Shown here: positions 1 through 6,417 of the stretch, one piece after another | Layout of the letters: each line of letters opens with the position of its first letter | Numbering within the stretch: position 1 is the stretch's first letter | Source: an uncultured Clostridia bacterium | GTDB lineage: Bacteria > Bacillota > Clostridia > Christensenellales > Borkfalkiaceae | Assembly (NCBI GenBank): GCA_934273135.1 | Contig: CAKQSU010000007.1 | Location: 1 to 14,581 of the forward strand | Direction of reading: 5' to 3' | DNA: 14,581 bases | The notes under the pieces: model-generated | What the model was told of the DNA's origin: nothing | The model's database searches: none | Seen by the model: only the letters and a program-made list of their open reading frames with translations | Position numbers and translations under genes: made by a program

Positions 1-136
1 ATGGATTTTCGTTCACGGTATCGCCACGATGATCGTTACGGGCTACTTAAAGTGGGACGAAAAGACGGTAAGCGACATGATAAGCGAACAGTATTTTGCG
101 CTGAAAGAGAAATTCGACAAGGAGTACAAAAAATAA
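1..136 (+). CDS. TetR/AcrR-family transcriptional regulator, C-terminal fragment
   Basis: Only the last 44 codons are in the window; the gene begins to the left and ends with TAA at 134-136. The visible peptide starts WIFVHGIATMIVTGYL and ends in a charged helix rich in Lys and Glu. A W-x-F-V-H-G-hydrophobic motif close to the C-terminus is typical of the ligand-binding domain of many TetR/AcrR repressors. The DNA-binding domain is outside the window, so the family call rests on this tail alone. Four bases separate its stop from the ABC ATPase start, which suggests one operon and a regulator that controls the exporter beside it. A different helical or membrane-associated protein is possible. 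Confidence 0.55.
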   Translation, partial: WIFVHGIATMIVTGYLKWDEKTVSDMISEQYFALKEKFDKEYKK

Positions 137-140
137 AAAA

Positions 141-977
141 ATGAAAGTTTTAGAAGTAGAAAACCTAACGAAAACCTACCCTGCGTTTTCTCTCGGCCCG
201 CTCTCGTTTTCGCTTGAAGAAGGCGTTATCACGGGCTTTATCGGGAGAAACGGCGCGGGCAAAACCACGACCATAAAATCGCTTTTGAACCTTATAAGTT
301 CGGACGGAAAAATCAAGTTTTTCGGCAAGGACTTAAAGACGAGCGAAGAAGAGATAAAGCAAAACATCGGTTATGCCGTCGGCGGCACGAGCTATTACGT
401 AAGGAAAAAGATAAAGGACGTTATCGCCGTCACCAAGACCTTCTACCCCGAATGGAACGACGAACTTTGCGAAAGCTATCTTAAAGAATTTTCGCTCGAC
501 AAAGAAAAACGGATAAGGGAACTCTCGGAAGGAATGAAGGTCAAATTTTCCCTCACTCTCGCCCTTTCTCACGGCGCAAAGCTCTTAATCCTCGACGAGC
601 CGACGAGCGGACTCGACCCCGTTTCCCGCGAGGAACTGACCGAAATTTTTTTAAGCCTCGCAAAGCGCGGAGTAACGATACTTTTTTCAACTCACGTCAC
701 CGAGGACCTCGACGCGTGCGCTAATCGCATAATATATATAAAGAAAGGCAAAATCATCGCAAACTCGACATATCAAGAATTCGTCGATTCCTACCGCCTT
801 GTCAGACTTAAAGACACCGACGACAAGTCGCGCTTTATCGGCGTTTGTTCGGACAAGGACGGCGCGACGGGCTTAATTAGAGCCGACGAAGAAAAGGATT
901 TTTGCGACCGGGAAGTTTTGCGCCCCGGCGTTCGCGATATCATGATTCACCTCGAAAAGGAGAAAATTTATGACTAA
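141..977 (+). CDS. ABC-2 type transporter ATP-binding protein (YtrB/EcsA-like)
   Basis: Nucleotide-binding subunit that would power a small ABC-2 exporter at the cytoplasmic face of the membrane. The 278-residue product has Walker A GRNGAGKTTT (about residues 35-44), a signature LSEGMK, Walker B LLILDEP followed by the D-loop TSGLDP, and the switch histidine in FSTHV. The signature has Glu in place of the usual second Gly. The segment where most ABC proteins carry the Q-loop glutamine reads IGYAVGGTSYY and has no Gln. Both variations are seen in YtrB-like subunits. A possible ribosome site AAGGAG (119-124) lies inside the end of the upstream gene. The next gene starts 8 bp before this one stops, so translation is probably coupled. 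The substrate cannot be told from sequence. Confidence 0.92.
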   Translation: MKVLEVENLTKTYPAFSLGPLSFSLEEGVITGFIGRNGAGKTTTIKSLLNLISSDGKIKFFGKDLKTSEEEIKQNIGYAVGGTSYYVRKKIKDVIAVTKTFYPEWNDELCESYLKEFSLDKEKRIRELSEGMKVKFSLTLALSHGAKLLILDEPTSGLDPVSREELTEIFLSLAKRGVTILFSTHVTEDLDACANRIIYIKKGKIIANSTYQEFVDSYRLVRLKDTDDKSRFIGVCSDKDGATGLIRADEEKDFCDREVLRPGVRDIMIHLEKEKIYD

Positions 978-1614
978 GCTTTTAAGAAAAGAATTTACGC
1001 TTTCCGCATCTCCCTTAACTTATGTTTTCCTTGCGTTCACGCTTATGTCGTTTATCCCCAACTACCCGCCACTTGTCGGAGCGTTTTTCGTCGGCCTCGG
1101 GCTTTTTTACACTTTCCAAAAAACGAGAGAAGAAAACGACGTGGTTTTCACCGTTCTTCTGCCCGTAAAAAAGACGGACGCGGTAACGGCAAAATACCTG
1201 TTTTGCGTGATTAACGAAGTTATAGCCCTACTTTTGATTGCGGCGTTTATCCCCGTGAAGCGCGTTTTATGCGCCGCCGCGCCCGAAGTTTTTACCGCCG
1301 CGCTTATGTCAACAAACCTGACCGCGCTCGGCTTTTACGCGCTCATATTCGCCGCGTTCAATATTCTTTTCTTGGGCGGGTTCTTTAAAACCGCGTACAA
1401 GATAGGCAAGCCGTTTATAATTTTCTGCATAGTCGCGTTTATACTCGTCTTTTCGGGCGAAACGCTTCACCATATCCCGGGGCTTGAAAGTTTGAACGAC
1501 TATTCGCTTTTCCCCTCCGTTGTCCCTTGCGTTATAGGCTTGCTCGTCCTCGCTTTTGCTACTCTTTTAAGCCTTAACGCAGCAAAGAAAAATTTTGAAA
1601 CGATAGACCTTTAA
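970..1614 (+). CDS. ABC-2 transporter permease
   Basis: Membrane subunit of the exporter encoded with the preceding ATPase. The 214-residue product is strongly hydrophobic, with about five to six membrane segments, among them residues about 14-50, 75-95, 105-130, 150-165 and 180-205. The N-terminus MTKLLRKEF and the soluble stretch FQKTREENDVVFTVLLPVKK between the second and third hydrophobic blocks are characteristic of the short ABC-2 permeases paired with YtrB-like ATPases. The ribosome site AAGGAG at 957-962 lies inside the ATPase gene, 7 bases before the ATG. The gene is followed by a rho-independent terminator. Substrate unknown; bacitracin-, lantibiotic- and acetoin-type roles are all known for relatives. 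Confidence 0.85.
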   Translation: MTKLLRKEFTLSASPLTYVFLAFTLMSFIPNYPPLVGAFFVGLGLFYTFQKTREENDVVFTVLLPVKKTDAVTAKYLFCVINEVIALLLIAAFIPVKRVLCAAAPEVFTAALMSTNLTALGFYALIFAAFNILFLGGFFKTAYKIGKPFIIFCIVAFILVFSGETLHHIPGLESLNDYSLFPSVVPCVIGLLVLAFATLLSLNAAKKNFETIDL

Positions 1615-1650
1615 AAACAGATTTTTTTTCTATATTTTCTTAAAGGAAAA

Positions 1651-1681
1651 CCCGACGAAGATAATCCCCGTCGGGTTTTTT
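1651..1681 (+). terminator. Rho-independent terminator of the ABC exporter operon
   Basis: A perfect 7-bp stem, CCCGACG (1651-1657) with CGTCGGG (1669-1675), is followed directly by six T residues (1676-1681). It lies 36 bp after the permease stop codon. Confidence 0.9.
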
Positions 1682-1719
1682 GTGTCGTCCGATTGATTGG
1701 ACAAATATAAAAGGTGAAC

Positions 1720-1763
1720 AAAAAAAGCCCCGCGGACAAGTCGGAATCGACCCTGCCCGCGGG
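1720..1763 (-). terminator. Rho-independent terminator on the - strand (end of the putative small RNA)
   Basis: Read on the - strand, CCCGCGG (1763-1757) pairs with CCGCGGG (1735-1729), with an inner GTCG-GAAT-CGAC hairpin (1740-1751). Two bases later comes a run of seven T (1726-1720). No protein gene ends immediately upstream on this strand: the kinase stop is about 400 bp away. This is part of the case for a separate short transcript. Confidence 0.75.
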
Positions 1764-1867
1764 TTTAAAAAGGAGAAAAAGAGAAATGAGAAAGCTAAGT
1801 TTTGCGGTTGCCCGAAAGGATAAATTTTCGTTAAGGATTACCCTTAAAGTTCCCCTTCCTTTCGAGC
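1721..1867 (-). ncRNA. Putative LytTR-controlled small RNA, about 147 nt
   Basis: The interval between the - strand promoter (-10 at 1879-1874) and the - strand terminator has no ATG or GTG on that strand, so I read it as non-coding. It has a 5' domain of nested helices: an outer 8-bp stem (complement of 1857-1864 with 1813-1820) enclosing a 6-bp stem (1842-1847 with 1831-1836). A pyrimidine-rich, apparently single-stranded segment follows (complement of about 1767-1790, containing UUUUCUCCUUUU). The terminator hairpin ends it. The start point near 1867 is inferred from the -10 position. I recognise no known RNA family. The weak point is that transcription is predicted from sequence alone. 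Confidence 0.45.
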
Positions 1868-1873
1868 GACTTG

Positions 1874-1904
1874 ATTATATCATATTATCCCCGAAAAATT
1901 TCAA
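1874..1904 (-). promoter_or_regulatory. - strand promoter with a long (19-bp) spacer
   Basis: Reading leftwards, TTGAAA (1904-1899) and a perfect TATAAT (1879-1874) are separated by 19 bp. The hexamer at the standard 17-bp distance (GAAATT) is poor. Overlong spacers make promoters activator-dependent, as known for the agr P2/P3 promoters driven by the LytTR protein AgrA. The direct repeats just upstream fit that arrangement. Confidence 0.55.
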
Positions 1905-1909
1905 AAAAT

Positions 1910-1942
1910 TCCTAAGTGGTACAAAAAAAATCCTAAGTGGTA
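1910..1942 (-). promoter_or_regulatory. Paired direct repeats with LytTR binding-site geometry
   Basis: The 12-mer TACCACTTAGGA occurs twice on the - strand (1942-1931 and 1921-1910), identical, with a period of exactly 21 bp. The 9-bp core ACCACTTAG is thus repeated with 12 bp between copies, two helical turns apart. LytTR regulators bind 9-bp direct repeats 12-13 bp apart; this core matches six of the eight constrained positions of the published general LytTR pattern. With transcription starting near 1867 the cores sit at about -45 to -53 and -66 to -74, on one face of the helix. The nearest LytTR gene is at 3448-4173. Confidence 0.6.
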
Positions 1943-2025
1943 AAAATTTTCGTTTTTTACCGCCCAGGACTGAAATTTAGTTAAAATAAAGGACGATATA
2001 TAGAATATTTTTAATCCGCTTTCGC

Positions 2026-2134
2026 TCGCACTTTATGTGCGAATATCGATTGCCGTTTACGGCAAATATCGACCGCTTGAAAAGCGGCATATCGATTGCG
2101 CCCTCGGCGCAAATATCGAGCGCGCAACGCGCGC
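2026..2134. repeat. Array of five short hairpins separated by a constant AATATCGA-type spacer
   Basis: Five perfect small inverted repeats follow one another at a pitch of 22-25 bp: TCGCAC/GTGCGA (2026-2042), TGCCG/CGGCA (2051-2064), CCGCTT/AAGCGG (2073-2087), TGCGCC/GGCGCA (2097-2111) and GCGCGC/GCGCGC (2120-2134). Stem sequences differ, but the intervening 8-9 bases are nearly constant (ATATCGAT, AATATCGA, CATATCGAT, AATATCGA). The array is bounded by AAGGACGAT-like sequence on the left (1989-1997) and TCGTCC on the right (2140-2145). It occupies the gap between the kinase stop codon and the small-RNA promoter. A two-hairpin relative is at 10402-10440. Confidence 0.8.
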
Positions 2135-2159
2135 ATATTTCGTCCGCAATTTTCAGCTT

Positions 2160-3461
2160 TCAACTTTTCGGAAAGATAATATTCAGATTAAAATATCCGT
2201 TTTTGACGAAAACGGACATAGTTCCGCCGTACTTTTCCGTCAGATACTTCATGCTCTTCACACCGTAACCGTGGAACCGCTCGTCGTTTTTAGTGGTCTT
2301 AGGAAGTCCGCCTTCAAATTCGGGAACGACCGCGCAATAGTTGTCGACGTGAAGCGAAGAAACACCCGCTTTTTTTTCGACTTTTAACGTAATCACACGC
2401 ATATCGGGGTTTTCTATCTTTTCCACCGCCTCTATGGCGTTGTCAATCGCGTTGCCGAAAAGCGAGAACATATCCGTCTCTTCCATAAAATCGAAAGCCG
2501 AACCGTCGGCTATGCAAGAAAGAGTTATGCCTTTTCCGTCGCACAAAAAGCGTTTGTCGGTAAGAATGATATCGAGCGTTTTATTGCCCGTTTTAACGGA
2601 CGAATCGTAAATGGAAACGGCTTTTTCGGCTTCCGCAATGCTCTTTTGCAAAGCTTCGCCGCCGAGGTCTTTTAAAGACGATATCTGGTGTTTTAAGTCG
2701 TGGCACTTTAAGTTGATAAGCTCTATGTTTTTCTTTGTGATTTCGGAATTTTTTTCGTCCGTTTTCAAAAGTCTTTTTACGGTATCCGTTTCTTCCTGAA
2801 TCTTGCTCCGCTCGAACACGCCGGAAAGCACGAGAAGCAAAAGCGAGCAGCAGATGGCGTCGTAAATTTTATGCGTTTCGTTGTAGCCTTTAAAGTAAAT
2901 CCACATGCTCAGAACGTAAACGATTAAAACGGTTGCGACGGCAAAAAAGAGTATCACTCGGTTGTCGAGCTTCATGTTTCTGTTTTCTTTTACCCTTTTT
3001 ACGAAAACAAAGTAAAGGATAACGTACACGGCGACAAGCGCGAAAAAATTGATTATGCGGCGCGGATAGTCGGGCGCGTTTGTTGACGTGTCTATCGAAA
3101 AAAACACCGTCACTCCGCGGTATACGTCGTCCACGAGGTGTTGCATAAGATACGCCGAAGAACCGAAAAACAGCGTTTGTTGCCACGTTATTTCAAACGA
3201 AAACCATATTATCGCCATAGAAGCGACAAAATAAAACAAAAAACTGAACGTAAACCAATTGCCTACCATCCAAAATTTTCCGTAGTACGGAAAAAAGTAC
3301 GGCAAGGCGCAAAGAAGAACGGACAAAGGAATAAGCCTTAAATAAAACATTTTGCGCTTAGGCGTGAAAAAGCAGAACATGCACTCGGCAATCAGCATTT
3401 GCACGGGATAATGCGCAAAAAATATGAAAAACTGCCGTACGGCTTCGTTAAGAAATCCCAC
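2160..3461 (-). CDS. GHKL-domain sensor histidine kinase (AgrC/VirS-like)
   Basis: Membrane sensor kinase of a two-component system. The 433-residue product begins with about six hydrophobic segments (residues about 10-30, 40-58, 68-88, 138-156, 168-190 and 202-215). A helical dimerisation region follows, with the phospho-acceptor box CHDLKHQ (probable His254). The GHKL ATP-binding domain shows the N-box FGNAIDNAIEA (Asn337, Asp340, Asn341) and the G-box HGYGVKSMKYL (398-400), then a short C-terminal strand. The organisation matches kinases that sense peptides or cell-surface signals and phosphorylate LytTR regulators. It overlaps the response regulator by 14 bp, so they are one operon. The stop codon (complement of 2160-2162) lies in repeat-like sequence containing CTTTCAA, so the last residues may have been reshaped by a repeat insertion. 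Confidence 0.92.
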   Translation of the reverse strand: MGFLNEAVRQFFIFFAHYPVQMLIAECMFCFFTPKRKMFYLRLIPLSVLLCALPYFFPYYGKFWMVGNWFTFSFLFYFVASMAIIWFSFEITWQQTLFFGSSAYLMQHLVDDVYRGVTVFFSIDTSTNAPDYPRRIINFFALVAVYVILYFVFVKRVKENRNMKLDNRVILFFAVATVLIVYVLSMWIYFKGYNETHKIYDAICCSLLLLVLSGVFERSKIQEETDTVKRLLKTDEKNSEITKKNIELINLKCHDLKHQISSLKDLGGEALQKSIAEAEKAVSIYDSSVKTGNKTLDIILTDKRFLCDGKGITLSCIADGSAFDFMEETDMFSLFGNAIDNAIEAVEKIENPDMRVITLKVEKKAGVSSLHVDNYCAVVPEFEGGLPKTTKNDERFHGYGVKSMKYLTEKYGGTMSVFVKNGYFNLNIIFPKS

Positions 3462-4173
3462 GGGTGAAACCTCCGCCCAAAAAGTCCGTCAAGTCGGTCA
3501 TAAAATCTTTTTTTCTTCGCCTCGAAATCTGAACGGGAACGTCGCCGACAACAACGTCTGTTGCGGTTATGGAAGTAACGCGGCGAAGATTGACGAGGTA
3601 ACAGTTGTTGCAACGCGAAAAATTGTGCTTTTTGAGCTGTTCTTCCGTGCTTGAAAGCTGCCCCGGGCAAGTGTACTCTTTGCCGTCCGCCATATGGTAA
3701 ACGAGCGAATGCCCCATTACCTCGACGTACAAGACGTCTTTGAGCTTAATTCGCATAATGGTCCCCGCGCTGTTGATGACTACTTCTTCCGTTTCCTTTT
3801 CTTTGACAAGGTCAACGATTTTTTTCATTTTCAGCCTGAAAGCTTCGTACTTTATCGGCTTAACGACAAAGTCGAACGCTTGAACTTCATATCCTTTTAT
3901 GGCGTACTGCGCCATGTTCGTGACAAAAACTATACACACAACGTCGTCCATCGCGCGTATTTTTTTTGCCGATTGAAGCCCGTTTAAAAGCGGCATTTCG
4001 ATATCCAAAAATATGACATCGTATTCGGGGCGGTAGTCGCTGACAAAATCTATGCTTTGATTAAACGCGGACACGGCTATTTTTTCGCCCGTTTGCTTTT
4101 CGTAATGCTTAAGATACTCCGTCAAAGTATCGGTGCATACCTTTTCGTCGTCTACAACGGCAACTCTTATCAT
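3448..4173 (-). CDS. LytTR-family response regulator
   Basis: Cytoplasmic DNA-binding partner of the adjacent GHKL kinase. The 241-residue protein has a receiver domain at about 1-120 with the acidic pair Asp8/Asp9, phospho-acceptor Asp57 in FLDIEMP, Thr85 and Lys105 (VVKPI). A LytTR domain occupies about 135-235, including the characteristic strand DVLYVEVMGHSLVYHM and the CYLVNLRRV segment. LytTR domains bind two 9-bp direct repeats about one to two turns upstream of a promoter. Such a pair is present beyond the kinase gene at 1910-1942, while none is visible upstream of this operon's own promoter. Translation starts at the ATG complementary to 4171-4173, about 48 bases after the predicted transcription start. 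Confidence 0.93.
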   Translation of the reverse strand: MIRVAVVDDEKVCTDTLTEYLKHYEKQTGEKIAVSAFNQSIDFVSDYRPEYDVIFLDIEMPLLNGLQSAKKIRAMDDVVCIVFVTNMAQYAIKGYEVQAFDFVVKPIKYEAFRLKMKKIVDLVKEKETEEVVINSAGTIMRIKLKDVLYVEVMGHSLVYHMADGKEYTCPGQLSSTEEQLKKHNFSRCNNCYLVNLRRVTSITATDVVVGDVPVQISRRRKKDFMTDLTDFLGGGFTRGIS

Positions 4174-4212
4174 TTTCTTAATCTCGCTTTTCGACGTTCA
4201 AACTTAATTTTT

Positions 4213-4227
4213 AAGCTTGCCAAGCTT
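4213..4227. promoter_or_regulatory. Palindrome over the transcription start of the two-component operon
   Basis: AAGCTTG-C-CAAGCTT is a perfect 7-bp inverted repeat with a one-base centre, immediately after the -10 box and covering the expected start near 4221. AGCTTG also occurs overlapping the -35 box. This could be an operator, but HindIII-like AAGCTT strings are frequent in this A/T-rich stretch. Confidence 0.45.
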
Positions 4228-4256
4228 AGTATACCACGTGTAAAGGCGTTTGTCAA
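4228..4256 (-). promoter_or_regulatory. Sigma-70/SigA promoter of the response regulator-kinase operon
   Basis: On the - strand a perfect -35 TTGACA (4256-4251), a 17-bp spacer and -10 TATACT (4233-4228) precede the response regulator by about 55 bp. This is the best consensus promoter in the window. Confidence 0.85.
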
Positions 4257-4265
4257 GCTAATAGG

Positions 4266-4311
4266 AAAAAAGCTTTTCACAAGCTTTTTAAGCGTGCGAA
4301 AAGCTTTTTTT
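4266..4311. terminator. Bidirectional rho-independent terminator
   Basis: AAAAAAGCTTTTC (4266-4278) and GAAAAGCTTTTTT (4298-4310) form a perfect 13-bp inverted repeat around a 19-base loop, giving a T run on either strand. On the - strand it would end the MATE/DUF4926-like transcript before the two-component promoter. Confidence 0.75.
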
Positions 4312-4313
4312 AA

Positions 4314-4413
4314 TTGAAAGTTGAGAGTTGAAAGTTGAAAATTGTGGACGGCGTTTTATTTATTTATTGAATATAATTTTCGCAACTTTCAATTTTCCAT
4401 TTTCAATTTTCAA
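4314..4413. repeat. Intergenic palindromic element with 7-bp-unit arms (copy A, 100 bp)
   Basis: The left arm (4314-4341) is four 7-bp units of the form TTGAAAG/TTGAGAG/TTGAAAA. The right arm (4386-4413) is four inverted units (CTTTCAA, TTTTCCA, TTTTCAA, TTTTCAA). The 44-bp A/T-rich centre begins TTGTGGACG. The copy at 10450-10549 has exactly the same dimensions (28+44+28). It lies between the terminator and the 3' end of the next gene. Confidence 0.8.
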
Positions 4414-4437
4414 CTTTTTCCGCCCGTCGGGCGAAAA

Positions 4438-4767
4438 CTACGACTTATAGTCATACGGGATTTTGTTTTTTCTTTCGCCTTTCAAGTTAAGAATATACCC
4501 ATTTTCTACTTTGCACCACCAGTTCGGGTCATGCCCGGGTAAATCTTCGAGTATATCCTCGTCCGTCATACCCGGACCTCGCACAAACTCCAAGTCCCAT
4601 ACGTCAATCATGATTTCGGCGTAGTCCCAACCCGTTTCGTCCGAAAACACGACTTCGTACTTATAATCTCGTATCCAAGCGAAAATAATAGTGCCGACGT
4701 CACCTTTCTTCACGCCGTACTCTTCGTATTTGTCCGTTATAACTCTTACTTCATCTAACCATTTCAT
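4438..4767 (-). CDS. Small DUF4926-like protein of unknown function
   Basis: A 109-residue soluble protein with no signal peptide or membrane segment. The N-terminal 60 residues (DEVRVITDKYEEYGVKKGDV, then GTII and YEVVFSDETG) resemble the small SH3-like beta-barrel of DUF4926 proteins, in which a G-hydrophobic-KKGDVGT turn is conserved. The acidic C-terminal half ends in a WW-containing strand (PNWWCKVENGYILNLKG) and is not familiar. It follows the MATE gene by 35 bp on the same strand, so it is probably co-transcribed, and it is followed by the terminator at 4266-4311. Proteins of this type turn up as immunity or accessory proteins, but nothing here proves a role. Confidence 0.65.
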   Translation of the reverse strand: MKWLDEVRVITDKYEEYGVKKGDVGTIIFAWIRDYKYEVVFSDETGWDYAEIMIDVWDLEFVRGPGMTDEDILEDLPGHDPNWWCKVENGYILNLKGERKNKIPYDYKS

Positions 4768-4802
4768 TTTTCTTTCTTCTCTTTTAAACGCAAAATTCCC
4801 GA

Positions 4803-6140
4803 TTAAACGGTCGTTTCAAAGCTGCCGTACTTTGTTGTTTTGTAGAATATGACGGAAAGAACGGTAGCGATAACCCAGCCGACCGGCCACGAAAGCCAGA
4901 TACCGATTACGCCCCATAAAGAGGAGAAGATAAACGCGCAGATTACACGCAATATGAGGTCCGTGAAAGTTGCTATAACGAACTTAGTCATAAGCCCCGA
5001 GCCGCGCAGAACGCCGTCCGCGACGAGCTTTAAGGAAAGCACGAAGTAGAACGGAGAAACTATGCGCAAAAACATTACGCCCGTATCCATTGCCGTGCCG
5101 GAAGAGCTTTCGAGGAATATGTTGATTAGCGGGTTAGAAGCTATTACGTACAACGCAACGACAGGCAAACAGATTATCCACACGAGTTTAAGCCCCGCTT
5201 TAAAGCCTTGTTTTATTCGCTCATACTTTGCCGCGCCGAGATTTTGCGCCGTGAAGTTGGAAATGCCGTTGCCGAGGGTCGTTAGCGACGTTGTAACCAT
5301 ATTATTGAGCTTTACCGCTGCGGAATAACCCGCGGTGACAGCCGCGCCGTAACTGTTGATTACGCCTTGAATTACTATGTTGCCGACAGAAATAAAGCTT
5401 TGTTGGAGAATACTCGGCACGGCGACTTTGGATATGCGCCCGAGCATTTCCCACGAAAAAATTATCGTTTTTTCTTCGGTTTTTATCTTTTTAAGCCTTG
5501 ACACCACAACGACAAGCGACAGAACGCAGCTTATGCCCTGGCACAAAAACGTTGCCCACGCAACGCCCGCAACTCCCATTTTAAAAGCAGTTACAAACAA
5601 GATATCCACCGCTACGTTTGAAATCGACGAGCAAGCGAGGAATATGAACGGCGTTTTCGAATCGCCGAGCGCGGAGAAGATACCCGTCGCGACGTTATAA
5701 AGGAACACGAACGGCAAGCCGTAAATGTAAATATCGAGATACAGCGCGGAGTCGGCAAAGATAGATTCGTCCGTGTTGATTAGCTTAAGTAATCCGTCGC
5801 AAAAGATAATGCCCACCGCCATAAGCACGCCGCAAAGAACAATGCTTGCGATAAACGTCGTATAGACGGCGGTCTTCATATCTCTATGTTTGCCCGCGCC
5901 GAACAGCATTGCCACGATTACCGAGCAACCGATGTTCATACCGAACGCGAAAGCTATAAAGATAAGTGTTATTTCATAACTGTTGCCGACGGCTGCAAGC
6001 GCGAGGTCGCCTATAAACTTGCCCGCAACGAAGCTGTCCGCAATGTTGTAAAGTTGTTGAAAAATTATGCTGCCGAACATCGGTAAGCAGAACTTCCACA
6101 GTACCGACGAGGGTTTTCCTACGGTTAAATCTTTTTCCAT
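4803..6140 (-). CDS. MATE family multidrug/metabolite efflux transporter
   Basis: Inner-membrane cation-coupled antiporter for drugs or metabolites. The 445-residue product has the family's usual length and twelve hydrophobic segments in two homologous halves. The N-terminal signature (W-K-F-C-L-P-M-F, then FQQLYNIADSFVAGKFIG) is characteristic of the DinF/NorM-like MatE domain. The matching motif in the second half reads VPSILQQSFISVGNIVIQGV. A second-half block GVLRGSG is also typical. The natural substrate cannot be deduced. The stretch upstream of the start (6141-6200) is A/T-rich with TATAAT-like strings but no convincing -35 box. The ribosome site is weak (TAGGCG). Confidence 0.93.
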   Translation of the reverse strand: MEKDLTVGKPSSVLWKFCLPMFGSIIFQQLYNIADSFVAGKFIGDLALAAVGNSYEITLIFIAFAFGMNIGCSVIVAMLFGAGKHRDMKTAVYTTFIASIVLCGVLMAVGIIFCDGLLKLINTDESIFADSALYLDIYIYGLPFVFLYNVATGIFSALGDSKTPFIFLACSSISNVAVDILFVTAFKMGVAGVAWATFLCQGISCVLSLVVVVSRLKKIKTEEKTIIFSWEMLGRISKVAVPSILQQSFISVGNIVIQGVINSYGAAVTAGYSAAVKLNNMVTTSLTTLGNGISNFTAQNLGAAKYERIKQGFKAGLKLVWIICLPVVALYVIASNPLINIFLESSSGTAMDTGVMFLRIVSPFYFVLSLKLVADGVLRGSGLMTKFVIATFTDLILRVICAFIFSSLWGVIGIWLSWPVGWVIATVLSVIFYKTTKYGSFETTV

Positions 6141-6226
6141 AAAACGCCTACGTAATATATTATATATGAATTATATGAATTTTCATCGTTTCCCGAACCT
6201 TTCATCGACCTTCGCCCGAGGGTAAG

Positions 6227-6320
6227 TTGAAAATTGAAAATTGAAAGTTGAAAATTAAGGACGATTAAAAGTTGAAAAATAACCGATAACTACTTTCAAC
6301 TTTTACCTTTCAACTTTTAA
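6227..6320. repeat. Intergenic palindromic element with 7-bp-unit arms (copy B, 94 bp)
   Basis: Four TTGAAAA/TTGAAAG units (6227-6254) followed by TTAAGGACGA, an A/T-rich centre, then four inverted units (CTTTCAA, CTTTTAC, CTTTCAA, CTTTTAA; 6293-6320). Same family as 4314-4413 and 10450-10549, with a centre 6 bp shorter. The first half of its centre again starts with the AAGGACGA block. Confidence 0.75.
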
Positions 6321-6335
6321 TTTTCTCATTATCCC

Positions 6336-6408
6336 CTCATCCACCGCCGACGCGACGGCGGTCCCCCTTCCCCACAAAGATTTTTACAAAATCGGGGGAA
6401 GGTCGATG
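6336..6408. repeat. Double-hairpin intergenic element (copy C1)
   Basis: ACCGCCG/CGGCGGT (6343-6349 with 6356-6362, 6-base loop) is followed by CCTTCCCC/GGGGAAGG (6366-6373 with 6395-6402), which encloses GATTTT/AAAATC. An inverted, nearly identical copy is at about 12467-12538. The right edge of C1 lies 9 bp from the trmN stop codon. GAAGGTCGATG at 6398-6408 is the exact inverse of 6203-6213 on the other side of copy B. There is no T run, so it is not a standard terminator. Confidence 0.75.
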
Positions 6409-6417
6409 GGTGGAGAG

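Noticed and set aside
1714..1980. 88-codon open frame on the + strand, with an AAGGAG-ATG arrangement at 1770-1788
   Set aside because: It runs through a - strand terminator, a - strand promoter and the direct repeats. Its translation is basic and low-complexity, with no recognisable domain, and it has no terminator or promoter of its own.
2026..2134. CRISPR array
   Set aside because: The constant part is only about 8 bp, the intervening parts are palindromes rather than spacers, and no cas gene is present.
2037..2387. 116-codon + strand open frame over the hairpin array and the kinase 3' end
   Set aside because: It is antisense to conserved GHKL-domain codons and begins inside repeats.
6141..6202. 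Promoter of the MATE gene
   Set aside because: There are two TATAAT strings on the - strand, but no acceptable -35 hexamer at 16-19 bp from either.
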